From Phaeobacter sp. QD34_24 (GTDB lineage: Bacteria > Pseudomonadota > Alphaproteobacteria > Rhodobacterales > Rhodobacteraceae), in contig NZ_JARCJD010000004.1 in the NCBI RefSeq assembly GCF_028890115.1, positions 164,869-228,868 of the forward strand: a DNA stretch of 64,000 nt, in the 5' to 3' direction. The notes below the pieces were generated by a model that made no database searches, was not told the DNA's origin, and worked only from the letters and a program-made list of their open reading frames with translations. Positions 9,436 to 19,207 of the stretch are shown here, in pieces (within the stretch, counting starts at the first letter, position 1; each line of letters opens with the position of its first letter). The position numbers and the translations under genes were made by a program.

Positions 9436-11178
9436 ATGTCCAGATACGACCGACTGGCGGGGCGCGGAACCCGCCTGATGAACCGGATATATGCCTGGCG
9501 GGCGCGCAAGCAGCCTGCGGCCACCGGATTTGTATCCCAGCCCGAACCCCGTACCATCGGCAGCTTTGCCCGCGGGCGGCAGCTGGTTGCAGGCAATCTC
9601 TTGCTGGCGGGCTACCTCGTCGAATCGACCACCACCGGCCTCTGGGAGGTTGCCGCCCCCGATGCCGCCTTTGATGCGGAGCGTCACGGGTTTGCCTGGC
9701 TCGACGATCTGGCCGCCGTGGGGGACATCAAGGCCCGCGTCAAGGCGCAGAACTGGGTCTGGGGCTGGATCAGGGCGCATGGGCGCGGCACCGGTCCCGG
9801 CTGGTCGCCGGATCTGACCGGGCGCCGGGTCATTCGCTGGATCAACCACGCGCTGTTTCTGCTCAGCGGCAAGGAGCGAGAGGAGACCGAAGCCTTCTAC
9901 CGCTCCCTGTCGCAGCAGACCTGGTTCCTGGCGCATCGGTGGCAGGGGGCGACGCCCGGCCTGCCCCGGTTCGAGGCGCTGGCGGGGCTGATCTACGCGG
10001 GCCTGGCCCTGCAGGGAAAAGAGGAACTGGCCGATCCGGCGATTCGCGCCCTCAGCGAGGAATGCGCGCGCCAGATCGACGATCAGGGCGGGTTGCCGAC
10101 CCGCAATCCCGAAGAACTTTTGGAGGTCTTCACCCTTCTGACCTGGACCGCCGCCGCCCTGCACGAGGCGGGCCGGACAGTTCCCGCGCCGCAGACCGCC
10201 GCGATCGAGCGTATCGCGCCCACCTTGCGCGCCCTGCGCCACAGCGATGGCGGGCTGGCGCGGTTTCATGGCGGCGGGCGTGGCCTTGAGGGCTGGCTGG
10301 ATCATGCTTTGGCGGCCAGTCATGTGGCTGCACGTCCGCTCGACGGGCTGGCGATGGGCTATGCGCGGCTGTCGGCGCGCCGTACCTCGGTCGTGGTGGA
10401 TGCCGCCCTGCCGCCGCAGGGACGGGCCTCGGGCAATGGTCATGCCTCGACCCTGGCGTTCGAGCTGACCTCGGGGCGGCGGCCACTGATCGTCAACTGC
10501 GGCTCGGGAGAGACATTTGGCCTGGAGTGGCGCCGTGCCGGGCGGGCAACGCCTTCGCATTCCACCCTCTGCCTTGAGGGCCATTCCAGTGCCCGCCTTG
10601 CGCCGCCGAACCGGAGCAGCGGTCAGGAAGAGCTGACAGGTGGGCCACGGGACGTGCAGGTGCAGCTGGAGCAGTTGAGCGATGGCAGCCGGTTTCAGGG
10701 CGGTCACGATGGATATGTCCGTGAATTCGGCCTGACCCATGCGCGCACGCTGGACCTGTCCTTTGATGGGCGCGCGCTGGCCGGAGAGGACATGCTGGTG
10801 GCGCTGGACGAGGCGGCTGAGAAGCGCTGCTCGGCGGCACTGGATGGCCATGCAGATGGGGGGATCGGCTTTGATATTCGCCTGCATTTGCACCCGGAAG
10901 TGGATGCGGCCCTTGACTTGGGCGGCTCGGCGGTATCCATGGCGCTCAAGAGCGGGGAAATCTGGGTTTTCCGTCATGACGGCACCTGCGAGTTGAAGCT
11001 GGAGCCGGGTGTCTACCTGGAGAAGACCCGCTTGAAGCCGCGTGCGTCAAAACAGATCGTTTTATCCGGCCGGGTGATCGACTATGCCACCCGCGTCCGG
11101 TGGACGCTGAGCAAGGCGCAGGAAACTGCCGATGCCGTGCGCGACCTGAACCGGGATGACCCCGAGAGTATTGACTGA
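9436..11178 (+). CDS. Heparinase II/III-family protein
   Basis: 580 residues, no clear signal peptide. The N-terminal half is helical (alpha/alpha-toroid pattern, with [15 protein letters not shown] and [17 protein letters not shown]). The C-terminal half has beta-sandwich blocks typical of heparinase II/III-like proteins, such as [27 protein letters not shown] and the [15 protein letters not shown] region. Such genes are common between rsmB and purH in Rhodobacterales. Substrate is unknown and the apparent lack of export makes a classical polysaccharide lyase role doubtful. Its stop precedes the purH ATG by 22 bases. Confidence 0.85.
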   Translation: MSRYDRLAGRGTRLMNRIYAWRARKQPAATGFVSQPEPRTIGSFARGRQLVAGNLLLAGYLVESTTTGLWEVAAPDAAFDAERHGFAWLDDLAAVGDIKARVKAQNWVWGWIRAHGRGTGPGWSPDLTGRRVIRWINHALFLLSGKEREETEAFYRSLSQQTWFLAHRWQGATPGLPRFEALAGLIYAGLALQGKEELADPAIRALSEECARQIDDQGGLPTRNPEELLEVFTLLTWTAAALHEAGRTVPAPQTAAIERIAPTLRALRHSDGGLARFHGGGRGLEGWLDHALAASHVAARPLDGLAMGYARLSARRTSVVVDAALPPQGRASGNGHASTLAFELTSGRRPLIVNCGSGETFGLEWRRAGRATPSHSTLCLEGHSSARLAPPNRSSGQEELTGGPRDVQVQLEQLSDGSRFQGGHDGYVREFGLTHARTLDLSFDGRALAGEDMLVALDEAAEKRCSAALDGHADGGIGFDIRLHLHPEVDAALDLGGSAVSMALKSGEIWVFRHDGTCELKLEPGVYLEKTRLKPRASKQIVLSGRVIDYATRVRWTLSKAQETADAVRDLNRDDPESID

Positions 11179-11200
11179 GCCTGCAAAGGACCGCCCTGCC

Positions 11201-12790
11201 ATGACCGACCTTCACCCCGTACGCCGTGCGCTGCTTTCCGTATCCGACAAGACCGGCCTCATTGAGCTGGGCAAGTCCCTCGCCCAGCGTGGCGTCGAGC
11301 TGCTCTCGACCGGCGGCACCGCCAAGGCGCTGCGCGATGCGGGGCTTGAGGTGAAAGACGTCTCGGATGTGACCGGTTTCCCGGAAATGATGGATGGCCG
11401 GGTGAAGACGCTGCACCCGATGGTGCATGGCGGGCTGCTGGCCCTGCGCGACAATGACGCCCATGTGGCGGCGATGAATGAGCACGGCATTGGTGCCATC
11501 GATCTTCTGGTGGTGAACCTCTACCCGTTCGAGGCAGCCCTGGCGCGCGGCGCCGATTATGACGAGATGATCGAGAATATCGACATCGGCGGCCCGGCGA
11601 TGATCCGCGCGGCCTCCAAGAACCACCTGTTCGTCAACGTGGTCACCGATGTGGAAGACTACGACACCCTGCTGGCAGAACTGGATGCGAACGAGGGCCA
11701 GACCTCTTATGTGTTCCGTCAGCGCCTGGCCCAGACCGCCTATGCCCGCACCGCCGCCTATGATGCGGCCGTCTCCAACTGGATGGCGGGCGCTCTGGAA
11801 CTGGAAGCGCCGCGCCGCCGTGCCTTTGCCGGAGAGCTGAAGCAGACCCTGCGCTATGGCGAGAACAGCCACCAGACCGCAGCCTTCTACACTGACGGTT
11901 CCAACCGTCCGGGTGTCGCCACCGCCGTGCAGTTGCAGGGCAAGGAGCTGTCCTACAACAATATCAACGACACGGATGCCGCCTATGAACTGGTGGCCGA
12001 GTTCGACCCGAGCGAAACCGCTGCCGTTGCCATCATCAAGCACGCCAACCCCTGCGGTGTGGCGCGGGGTGCCACCCTGGTCGAGGCCTATCAGAAGGCG
12101 TTCGACTGCGATCGCACCTCGGCCTTTGGCGGGATCGTGGCGCTGAACCAGCCGCTGGACGCCGAAACCGCCGCCAAGATCACCGAGATCTTCACCGAGG
12201 TGGTGATCGCGCCCGGTGCTTCGGAGGAGGCCAAGGAGATCTTTGCCGCCAAGAAGAACCTGCGCCTGCTGCTGACCGACGCGCTGCCCGATCCGCGCAA
12301 GGCGATCACCGCCTACAAACAGGTCGCAGGCGGCATGCTGGTGCAGGATAAGGATGTTGGCTACATCGGCATGGAGGACCTGAAGGTCGTCACCGAAAAG
12401 GCCCCGACGGATGAACAGATGCAGGATCTGCTGTTCGCCTGGAAGGTCGCCAAACACGTGAAATCCAACGCCATCGTCTATGTGAAAGGCGATGCCACCG
12501 TGGGCGTGGGCGCCGGCCAGATGAGCCGTCTGGACAGCGCCAATGTCGCTGCTGCCAAGGCGCAGCGCATGGCGGATGAGCTGGGCCTCGATGAAAGCCT
12601 CGCCAAGGGATCGGCGGTGGCCTCGGATGCCTTCTTCCCCTTCCCCGACGGTCTGCTTGAAGCGGCGGCTGCAGGTGCCACCTGCGTCATCCAGCCGGGT
12701 GGCTCGATGCGCGACGACGAGGTGATCAAGGCAGCCAACGAGGCCGGTCTGGCGATGGTCTTTACCGGCATGCGCCACTTCCGTCACTGA
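11201..12790 (+). CDS. purH: Bifunctional AICAR formyltransferase / IMP cyclohydrolase
   Basis: Catalyses the last two steps of de novo purine synthesis, AICAR to FAICAR to IMP. 529 residues. The N-terminal MGS-like IMP cyclohydrolase domain (about 1-145) contains [28 protein letters not shown] and the INLYPF-like VVNLYPFEA. The C-terminal transformylase has the active-site KHANPCGVA near residue 280 and RYGENSHQ. Start at the ATG 11201; the longer frame begins inside the preceding gene. lspA follows after 19 bases. Confidence 0.98.
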   Translation: MTDLHPVRRALLSVSDKTGLIELGKSLAQRGVELLSTGGTAKALRDAGLEVKDVSDVTGFPEMMDGRVKTLHPMVHGGLLALRDNDAHVAAMNEHGIGAIDLLVVNLYPFEAALARGADYDEMIENIDIGGPAMIRAASKNHLFVNVVTDVEDYDTLLAELDANEGQTSYVFRQRLAQTAYARTAAYDAAVSNWMAGALELEAPRRRAFAGELKQTLRYGENSHQTAAFYTDGSNRPGVATAVQLQGKELSYNNINDTDAAYELVAEFDPSETAAVAIIKHANPCGVARGATLVEAYQKAFDCDRTSAFGGIVALNQPLDAETAAKITEIFTEVVIAPGASEEAKEIFAAKKNLRLLLTDALPDPRKAITAYKQVAGGMLVQDKDVGYIGMEDLKVVTEKAPTDEQMQDLLFAWKVAKHVKSNAIVYVKGDATVGVGAGQMSRLDSANVAAAKAQRMADELGLDESLAKGSAVASDAFFPFPDGLLEAAAAGATCVIQPGGSMRDDEVIKAANEAGLAMVFTGMRHFRH

Positions 12791-12809
12791 TCTGCGAACG
12801 ACCAGGGAT

Positions 12810-13292
12810 ATGGCAGCACGTATGATGTTCTGGGGCGCCTTCTGGGCCTTCTTGTTGGATCAGGTCAGCAAGTATCTGGTGATTCACGGAATGGATCTGT
12901 CGCAGCGCCAGGCCATCGACGTGCTGCCGCCCCTGCTGAACTTTCGCTATGGTGAGAATACCGGCATCAATTTCGGCCTGTTCGGCGGCGGGGACGAGGC
13001 GTCCCGCTGGATCCTGATCGCCCTGTCCTTGGTGATCTGCACCGCATTGGTCATCTGGATCAGCCGCTCCCACGCGCACGGGCGGATGATGGCCCTGGCC
13101 GCCGGTCTGGTGATCGGCGGTGCGCTGGGCAATGTGGCGGATCGGCTGCTATTCGGTTATGTGCTCGACTTTCTGAACATGTCCTGCTGCGGCATCAACA
13201 ATCCATTCGTGTTCAATATCGCCGATGTCTTTATCTTTGCCGGTGCCGCCGGGTTGATCCTCTTTGACCGGAGCGGCAAAAACCCCGCGTGA
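12810..13292 (+). CDS. lspA: Lipoprotein signal peptidase (signal peptidase II)
   Basis: Inner-membrane aspartic protease that removes the signal peptide of diacylglyceryl-modified prolipoproteins. 160 residues with four predicted membrane helices. The catalytic pair is Asp120 in the GxVxDF block and Asp139 in the FNIAD block; the GNVADR motif (107-112) is also intact. It sits in a purH-lspA-lipoprotein run, and the next gene encodes a predicted substrate with a lipobox. Confidence 0.95.
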   Translation: MAARMMFWGAFWAFLLDQVSKYLVIHGMDLSQRQAIDVLPPLLNFRYGENTGINFGLFGGGDEASRWILIALSLVICTALVIWISRSHAHGRMMALAAGLVIGGALGNVADRLLFGYVLDFLNMSCCGINNPFVFNIADVFIFAGAAGLILFDRSGKNPA

Positions 13293-13346
13293 CCTCGGTT
13301 TCATTTTGCGGTAGAAGAGCCGGGAAACTGGCAGGAGTATCTGGGA

Positions 13347-13868
13347 ATGCGGATCCCTTTGAGCATGATTGTTCTGGTGGGTGCAGTGGCCGTTGCGGGC
13401 TGCTCGCAAAAGGGGCTGCGTGATATTCGCAAGACCGGCACCGGCCCGGATGAATTCCTGGTGCTGCCAAGCAAGCCACTGTCCGAGCCAGGTGACTACT
13501 CAAGCCTGCCGACACCGACACCGGGTGGCACCAATATCACCGATGCAACGCCGCAGGCCGATGCTGTGGCCGCGCTGGGGGGCAAGGAGTCCGCGCTGGT
13601 GCCGTCTCAGGGTGTGCCAAGTGCGGATCTGGCGCTGGTCTCTGCCTCCAGCCGCTACGGCGTGTCGCCCGGCGTGCGACAGGAGCTGGCCGAGGAAGAT
13701 GCCAAGTTCCTCAAGCGCAAGCGGATCACCGGGCGCATCAGGCTATTCCCCGTTGACCGTTACGAGCAGATCTATGCCAAGCAGACGCTCGATCCCTTCG
13801 ACGTGAATGACCAGTTCCGCCGAGCAGGTGTTGCCACCCCTTCGGCCCCGCCCCCGAGCGGCGAGTAA
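13347..13868 (+). CDS. DUF3035 lipoprotein
   Basis: 173 residues. The N-terminal signal has a lipobox V16-A17-G18-C19, so the protein should be lipidated and anchored in the periplasm. The mature part begins SQKGLRDIRKTGTGPDEFLVLPSKPL, a conserved block of DUF3035, followed by a proline-rich stretch. Function unknown. Its place just after lspA and before the M16 pair recurs in related genomes, from memory. No cytoplasmic domain is seen. Confidence 0.85.
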   Translation: MRIPLSMIVLVGAVAVAGCSQKGLRDIRKTGTGPDEFLVLPSKPLSEPGDYSSLPTPTPGGTNITDATPQADAVAALGGKESALVPSQGVPSADLALVSASSRYGVSPGVRQELAEEDAKFLKRKRITGRIRLFPVDRYEQIYAKQTLDPFDVNDQFRRAGVATPSAPPPSGE

Positions 13869-14103
13869 CACCGGAATCGTTGGCCTATCATAAAATCGCC
13901 AGTGAACCGCTGCTCTATCACATCTGTGATGGCCAGCCTTGCGCCTTTGCCACTTCGGCTTAGGTTGCGGTTAACCATGATCGCTCCAATATGATGAGGA
14001 TCCCGCGCGCTCCGATGGCAGCGGTTCTTCCCAGCCTTTCGGAGCTTCGGACGTTTCGGCCAAGGGCGGTTTGTCCCTGGCCAAGAGGATTGGAGAACGC
14101 CGC

Positions 14104-15456
14104 ATGATCCGCAAGATCGCTTTGAGTGCCCTTGCCCTGACCGCTCTGCTCACTGCGCCTCTGCGCGCCGGGCAGAAGGCCGATGACATGGTGACGGGTT
14201 TTACCCTGGACAATGGAATGGAGGTCGTGGTGGTCGAGGATCACCGCGCGCCCGTGGTGCAGCACATGGTCTGGTATCGTGCCGGATCCGCGGACGAACC
14301 TCCCGGCCAGTCGGGAGTGGCCCATTTCCTGGAACATCTCCTGTTCAAGGGAACGGATACTCTTGCGCCGGGCGAACTGTCGGCCACCGTGGCGGCCAAT
14401 GGCGGGCGCGACAATGCCTTCACCAGCTATGATTACACCGCCTATTTCCAGCGCATCGCCTCGGACCGGCTGGAGCTGATGATGAAGATGGAAAGCGACC
14501 GCATGGTCAATATCCGTCTCAGCGAGGAAGAGATCGCGACCGAACGCCAGGTGATCCTGGAAGAGCGCAACCAGCGCACCGACAACGACCCGCGCGCCCT
14601 GTTCCGCGAACAGCTGCGCGCGGCGCAGTACCTCAACCATCGCTACGGGCAGCCGGTGATCGGCTGGCGGCATGAAATGGAAACGCTGGACCGCGAGGAT
14701 GCGCTGTCCTTCTACGAGACATACTATGCACCCAACAACGCCATCCTGGTGGTGTCGGGCGATGTGACACCGGAAGAAGTGCGCACCCTGGCAGAGAAGT
14801 ATTACGGCGTGATCCCGGCCAATCCCGATCTGCCCGAACGATTCCGCAGCCAGGATCCGCCTCAGACAGCGGCGCGGCGCATGACCTATCGCGATCCCCG
14901 CGTGGCGCAGCCCTATGTCCAGCGCAGCTACCTGGCGCCCGAACGCGATAGCGGCGCCCAGGAAAAGGCGGCAGCGCTTTATCTTCTGTCCGAACTGCTG
15001 GGCGGCGGCAGCACCTCTTACCTTGCCAATGCGCTGCAGTTCGATCAGCAGCTCGCGGTCTATACCGGCGCCTTCTACTCCGGAGTGTCCCTGGACAAGA
15101 CCAGCTTCACCCTGCTGATCGTCCCGGCCGAGGGGGTGGATCTGCAGCAGGCTGAAGACGCCCTGGACGCAACGGTGGCGCGGTTCCTGGAAGACGGCGT
15201 CGATGCGGCGCAGCTTGAGCGGATCAAGCTGCAGCTGCGCGCCTCTGAGATTTACGCGCGCGACAATGTGGACGGGATCGCCAATCGCTATGGCCGGGCG
15301 CTGACCTCGGGGTTGACGGTTCAGGACGTGCAGGACTGGCCCAACATCCTGCAATCCATCACCGCCGACGAAATCATCGCCGTCGCCAAAGAGGTCCTGC
15401 AGCCAGAGGTTTCTGTCACCGGTTGGATGATGCGCCCCGAGGAGGTCACCCAATGA
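14104..15456 (+). CDS. M16-family zinc metallopeptidase, catalytic partner
   Basis: 450 residues with a signal peptide (about 1-22), so periplasmic. The inverted zinc motif HxxEH is present as H74-F-L-E77-H78, and a second glutamate lies downstream in the EEIATERQVILEERNQ region. Two M16 halves follow (about 30-220 and 220-420). It probably pairs with the next product as a heterodimer, as in other split M16B peptidases that degrade short peptides. The ATG at 14104 has a GGAGAA site; the longer frame from 14071 would spoil the signal peptide. The stop overlaps the next start (ATGA). Confidence 0.93.
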   Translation: MIRKIALSALALTALLTAPLRAGQKADDMVTGFTLDNGMEVVVVEDHRAPVVQHMVWYRAGSADEPPGQSGVAHFLEHLLFKGTDTLAPGELSATVAANGGRDNAFTSYDYTAYFQRIASDRLELMMKMESDRMVNIRLSEEEIATERQVILEERNQRTDNDPRALFREQLRAAQYLNHRYGQPVIGWRHEMETLDREDALSFYETYYAPNNAILVVSGDVTPEEVRTLAEKYYGVIPANPDLPERFRSQDPPQTAARRMTYRDPRVAQPYVQRSYLAPERDSGAQEKAAALYLLSELLGGGSTSYLANALQFDQQLAVYTGAFYSGVSLDKTSFTLLIVPAEGVDLQQAEDALDATVARFLEDGVDAAQLERIKLQLRASEIYARDNVDGIANRYGRALTSGLTVQDVQDWPNILQSITADEIIAVAKEVLQPEVSVTGWMMRPEEVTQ

Positions 15457-16784
15457 ACGCCATGACCACGATCCGCGCGGCCCTGTTTGCCTGCCTTTCG
15501 CTCCTGCTGTCGGCCTTGCCCGCAACGGCGGAGATCGACATCAAGGAGGTCACCTCGCCGGGTGGTATCACCGCCTGGCTGGTGGAGGATCACTCGATCC
15601 CCTTTGCCGCGCTGGAGCTCAGGTTCCGGGGCGGTACATCGCTGGATGCGCCGGGCAAACGCGGGGCCATCAACCTGATGACGGGCCTTCTGGAAGAAGG
15701 TTCCGGTGATATGCGCGCGCAGGAATACGCAAGGGCGCTGGAAAGCCTGGCCGCCAGTTTTTCCTATGATGTCGACAAGGAGGCCGTTTCCATTTCGGCC
15801 CGCTTCCTGAGCGAAAACCGGGACGCGGCCATCGCGCTGTTGCAGCAAACCCTGCTGGAGCCGCGGTTCGATCAGGACGCTTTGGACCGGGTGCGGGCGC
15901 AGGTGCTGTCCGGGCTGCGCTCGGATGAGAAGGATCCCAACACACTTGCAGGCCGCGCCTTTGGCAGAATGGCCTATGGCGATCACCCCTATGGCAGCGA
16001 CGGTCAGGGGACGATTGAAACAGTCTCCGACCTGAATCGCCAGGACATGTTCGATGCCCATGCCGCGGTTCTGGCGCGCGATCGCCTTTATGTCAGCGCC
16101 GTCGGGGACATCACCGCAGAGGAGCTGGGCGCGCTGCTGGACCGCCTGCTTGGCGACTTGCCCGAGGCCGGTGCGCCGCAGCCCGAACCGGCAGAGGTGA
16201 CCATTCCGGGCGGCACCACGGTGATCGATTTCGACACGCCGCAATCCGTTGCCCTGTTCGGCCATATTGGCATCGACCGGCACGATCCGCGCTTTTTCGC
16301 AGCCTATATCATGAACCAGATCCTGGGCGGTGGCGCCTTCGACAGCCGCCTGATGAGCGAGGTGCGTGAGAAACGTGGCCTCACCTATGGGGTCTATTCC
16401 TACCTGGTGCCGCGAGATTTGGGATCGGTCTACATGGGCTCCTTCGCCTCGGCCAATGGCAAGATGGCCGAAGCGGTCGAGGTTGTGCGCGCCGAATGGA
16501 GCCGGATGGCCGCCGAGGGCGTCACCGAGAAAGAGCTGCAGGACGCCAAGACCTATCTGACCGGGGCCTATCCGCTGCGGTTCGATGGCAATGGGCAGAT
16601 CGCCTCGATCCTGGTGGGCATGCAGATGGATGCGCTGCCGATCGACTATGTCGCGACCCGCAATGGCAAGATCAACGCCGTTACGCTGGAGGAGATCAAA
16701 CAGGTGGCGTCCGAAGTGCTGCTGCCCGAGAATCTGCATTTCGTGGTGGTTGGACGGCCCGAAGGTCTGAAGACGGGCGGCTGA
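15453..16784 (+). CDS. M16-family peptidase-like protein, non-catalytic partner
   Basis: 443 residues with a signal peptide ending near ATAEI. The position of the zinc motif reads KRGAINLMTGLL, so HxxEH is missing and the subunit cannot bind zinc in the normal way. It retains the second-half substrate-binding Arg/Tyr segment (GGGAFDSRLMSEVREKRGLTYGVYSY region), which is typical of the inactive partner of M16B heterodimers. Translationally coupled to the catalytic gene by a four-base overlap. Confidence 0.92.
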   Translation: MNAMTTIRAALFACLSLLLSALPATAEIDIKEVTSPGGITAWLVEDHSIPFAALELRFRGGTSLDAPGKRGAINLMTGLLEEGSGDMRAQEYARALESLAASFSYDVDKEAVSISARFLSENRDAAIALLQQTLLEPRFDQDALDRVRAQVLSGLRSDEKDPNTLAGRAFGRMAYGDHPYGSDGQGTIETVSDLNRQDMFDAHAAVLARDRLYVSAVGDITAEELGALLDRLLGDLPEAGAPQPEPAEVTIPGGTTVIDFDTPQSVALFGHIGIDRHDPRFFAAYIMNQILGGGAFDSRLMSEVREKRGLTYGVYSYLVPRDLGSVYMGSFASANGKMAEAVEVVRAEWSRMAAEGVTEKELQDAKTYLTGAYPLRFDGNGQIASILVGMQMDALPIDYVATRNGKINAVTLEEIKQVASEVLLPENLHFVVVGRPEGLKTGG

Positions 16785-16811
16785 TCCCAGCCACATCGCG
16801 AAAAACGAAAG

Positions 16812-16844
16812 CGGGCCGAAGAGTGATCTCCGGCCCGTTTGTTT
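16812..16844. terminator. Bidirectional terminator between M16 pair and aldehyde dehydrogenase
   Basis: CGGGCCG and CGGCCCG arms (16812-16818, 16831-16837) are followed on the plus strand by TTTGTTTT. On the minus strand a T-rich run (from 16800-16810) follows. It lies between two converging genes and can serve both. Confidence 0.75.
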
Positions 16845-16859
16845 TGCTTGGATTTGGCG

Positions 16860-19196
16860 TTACTCCCCGTAGGGCACCCAGATGTTCTTGACCTCTGTTG
16901 CGGCCTCCAGGAACCGGCGGCTGTGGTCGGTGTGCCAGTCGAGTGCGGCCCCGTTGTTGACCCAGCTCCGCTTGAGGTTGCTGGCAGAGGCTTTCTCGAT
17001 CTCGCCCGACAGGTCGGTGGAGGAGAAGCTCCAGACCGCGTCCACATTCATATGCGAGGCCAGCGGTGCGGCCAGATCGGCGTGGCTGCCGGTCAGGATG
17101 TTGACCACGCCTGCGGGCACATCCGAAGTATCGAGCACCTGGTAGAAATCGGTGGCCGCCAGCGGGAAGGGATCAGAGGCCGCCAGCACCACCCGGTTGC
17201 CCATCGCAATGGCGGGCGCCATCACCGAGACCAGCCCCAACAGCGGCGCCTCATCCGCGCAAAGCGCGCCAATCACGCCGACCGGTTCCTTCATCGCGAG
17301 CGCCACGCCCCGGATCGGCACGCCATGCACCTGCCCGTCGTATTTGTCGGCCCAGGCGGCAGCGGTGAACAGACGCTGGATCGACGCATCGACTTCCTTG
17401 GCACCGGTGCGCCGCCCGGTCATGTGGTCGATGCGATGGGCAAACTCATCCGCCCGCGCGGAAAGGGTTTCGCCAATGTAATAGAGGATCTGCGCCCGCA
17501 GGTGGCCGGTGGTCTTGGCCCAGCCCTTGGCGCCAGCTGCGGCTTCGACCGCGTTGCGCACGTCCTTGCGACTGCCCATGCCTACATGACCCAGGATATG
17601 GCCGGACTTGTCATGCACCGCGCGGGAATAGCCGCTGTCGGGGCGGGCCTGCTTGCCGCCGATATACATCTTGGCGGTGCGGTCGATGGGGTCCGTGCCG
17701 CTGCCCTGACCGGTGAAAGCTTCAACCTGCGTCAGCGCCTTGGGTTTTGTGCGCGGCTTGGTGTAGGCCGAAAGCCCCTCCCAGCCGCCTTCGCGGCCAA
17801 AGCCGCTTTCGCGCACGCCACCAAAGCCGGCGGCGGCGTCGAACATATTGGTGCCGTTCACCCAAACCACGCCGCAGGTGAGTTTCGGCGCGATATCAAG
17901 GGCGAGGTTCACATTCTCGCTCCAGACGCTGGCGGCAAGGCCATAGCGGGTGTTGTTCGCCAGCTCCACCGCCTCGGCCGGGGTGCGGAAGGTGCAGGAG
18001 ACCAGCACGGGGCCAAAGATCTCTTCCTGCATCAGCCGGTCGGCGGGGGTAAGCCCTTCGATCAGGGTGGGGGGGTAGAAGCAGCCTTCCCCGGGCAGGT
18101 CGACCTTGGCCTGATAGGTCTCGCCCGCGTCATTGGAGGCGACCATATCGGTGATCGTCTTCAGCTGTACGGGATCCACCACGGCGCCCACGTCGATACA
18201 TTTGTCCAGGGGATCACCGATGCGCAGCTTGTCCATGCGGGCGCGCAGCTTGGCATGGAAACGCTCGGCAATGCCTTCCTGCACCAGAAGGCGCGAACCG
18301 GCGCAGCAGACCTGACCCTGGTTGAACCAGATCGCATCCACCAGCCCTTCGACCGCCGAGTCGATGTCGGCGTCGTCAAAGACAATGTAGGGCGACTTGC
18401 CGCCCAGTTCGAGCGTCAGCGCCTTGCCGCTGCCTGCGGTGGCCTCGCGGATGCGGCGGCCCACGGCGGTGGAGCCGGTGAAGGCGATCTTGTCCACATC
18501 CGTGGCCACGATCATCTCACCCACGGCGCCATCACCGGTGACGATGTTCACAACGCCCTTCGGCAGGCCCGCCTGACGGCAGATATCGGCGAACAGCAGC
18601 GCTGTGAGCGAGGTATATTCCGCCGGTTTCAGCACTACGGTGTTGCCCATGGCAATGGCAGGTGCGACCTTCCAGGCCAGCATCAGCAAAGGGAAGTTCC
18701 ACGGGATGATCTGGCCGCAGACCCCAAGGGCGGCGCGGTCCGGCAGTTCACCTTCCATCAACTGGGCCATGCCAGCGTGATAGTAGAAATGTCGCTGCGC
18801 CAGCGGGATATCGATGTCGCGGCTTTCGCGGATCGGCTTGCCGTTGTCCATGGTTTCGAGCACGGCAAACAGGCGGCTGTGTTTCTGCAAGAGACGCGCG
18901 ATGGCATAAAGGTGCTTGGCGCGGCCCGGTCCGCCCAGCTTTTCCCACTTGGGTTGGGCGCTGCGGGCGGCAGAAACGGCGGCATCCACATCGGCCTGGG
19001 TTGCCTGGGTCAGGGTCGCCAGCACCTCCCCGGTGGCGGGGTTCTGGCTGTTGAAGCCATCGCCTGGCTTGGTGAAGCTTCCATTGATGAAATGGCCGAA
19101 GCGGTCGCCCTGATCGACCAGCCAGGCGAGCGCCTCGGCAGCGCTTTCGGGGGCGGGGCCGTAACTCATGGTGTCAAAGATCTCTTTGATGGACAT
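16860..19196 (-). CDS. Double-domain aldehyde dehydrogenase, second domain catalytically degenerate
   Basis: 778 residues, about one and a half to two aldehyde dehydrogenase units. The first domain (about 30-490) has the catalytic motif QVCCAGSR with Cys297/Cys298, the LELGGKSPYIVFDDAD glutamate motif and ENARD-like NAD-binding segments. The second domain (about 510-778) keeps NAD-fold fragments (VGVIGALCADEAPLL, PAIAMGNRVV) but has no catalytic cysteine. It follows deoC by eleven bases in one operon. Deoxyribose-phosphate aldolase releases acetaldehyde, which this enzyme could oxidise. The substrate is inferred from context only. Confidence 0.9.
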   Translation of the reverse strand: MSIKEIFDTMSYGPAPESAAEALAWLVDQGDRFGHFINGSFTKPGDGFNSQNPATGEVLATLTQATQADVDAAVSAARSAQPKWEKLGGPGRAKHLYAIARLLQKHSRLFAVLETMDNGKPIRESRDIDIPLAQRHFYYHAGMAQLMEGELPDRAALGVCGQIIPWNFPLLMLAWKVAPAIAMGNTVVLKPAEYTSLTALLFADICRQAGLPKGVVNIVTGDGAVGEMIVATDVDKIAFTGSTAVGRRIREATAGSGKALTLELGGKSPYIVFDDADIDSAVEGLVDAIWFNQGQVCCAGSRLLVQEGIAERFHAKLRARMDKLRIGDPLDKCIDVGAVVDPVQLKTITDMVASNDAGETYQAKVDLPGEGCFYPPTLIEGLTPADRLMQEEIFGPVLVSCTFRTPAEAVELANNTRYGLAASVWSENVNLALDIAPKLTCGVVWVNGTNMFDAAAGFGGVRESGFGREGGWEGLSAYTKPRTKPKALTQVEAFTGQGSGTDPIDRTAKMYIGGKQARPDSGYSRAVHDKSGHILGHVGMGSRKDVRNAVEAAAGAKGWAKTTGHLRAQILYYIGETLSARADEFAHRIDHMTGRRTGAKEVDASIQRLFTAAAWADKYDGQVHGVPIRGVALAMKEPVGVIGALCADEAPLLGLVSVMAPAIAMGNRVVLAASDPFPLAATDFYQVLDTSDVPAGVVNILTGSHADLAAPLASHMNVDAVWSFSSTDLSGEIEKASASNLKRSWVNNGAALDWHTDHSRRFLEAATEVKNIWVPYGE

Positions 19197-19207
19197 TTGC
19201 GCACTCC

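Noticed and set aside
13960..13974. TTAG-N7-TTAA upstream of the M16 pair as a CtrA site
   Set aside because: One half-site deviates, and a single imperfect match is expected by chance in 64 kb.
13960..15525. 521-codon minus-strand ORF over the first M16 peptidase
   Set aside because: Shadow of a well-supported gene with zinc motif and signal peptide. Its His/Gly/Arg-rich composition is typical of antisense frames in GC-rich DNA.
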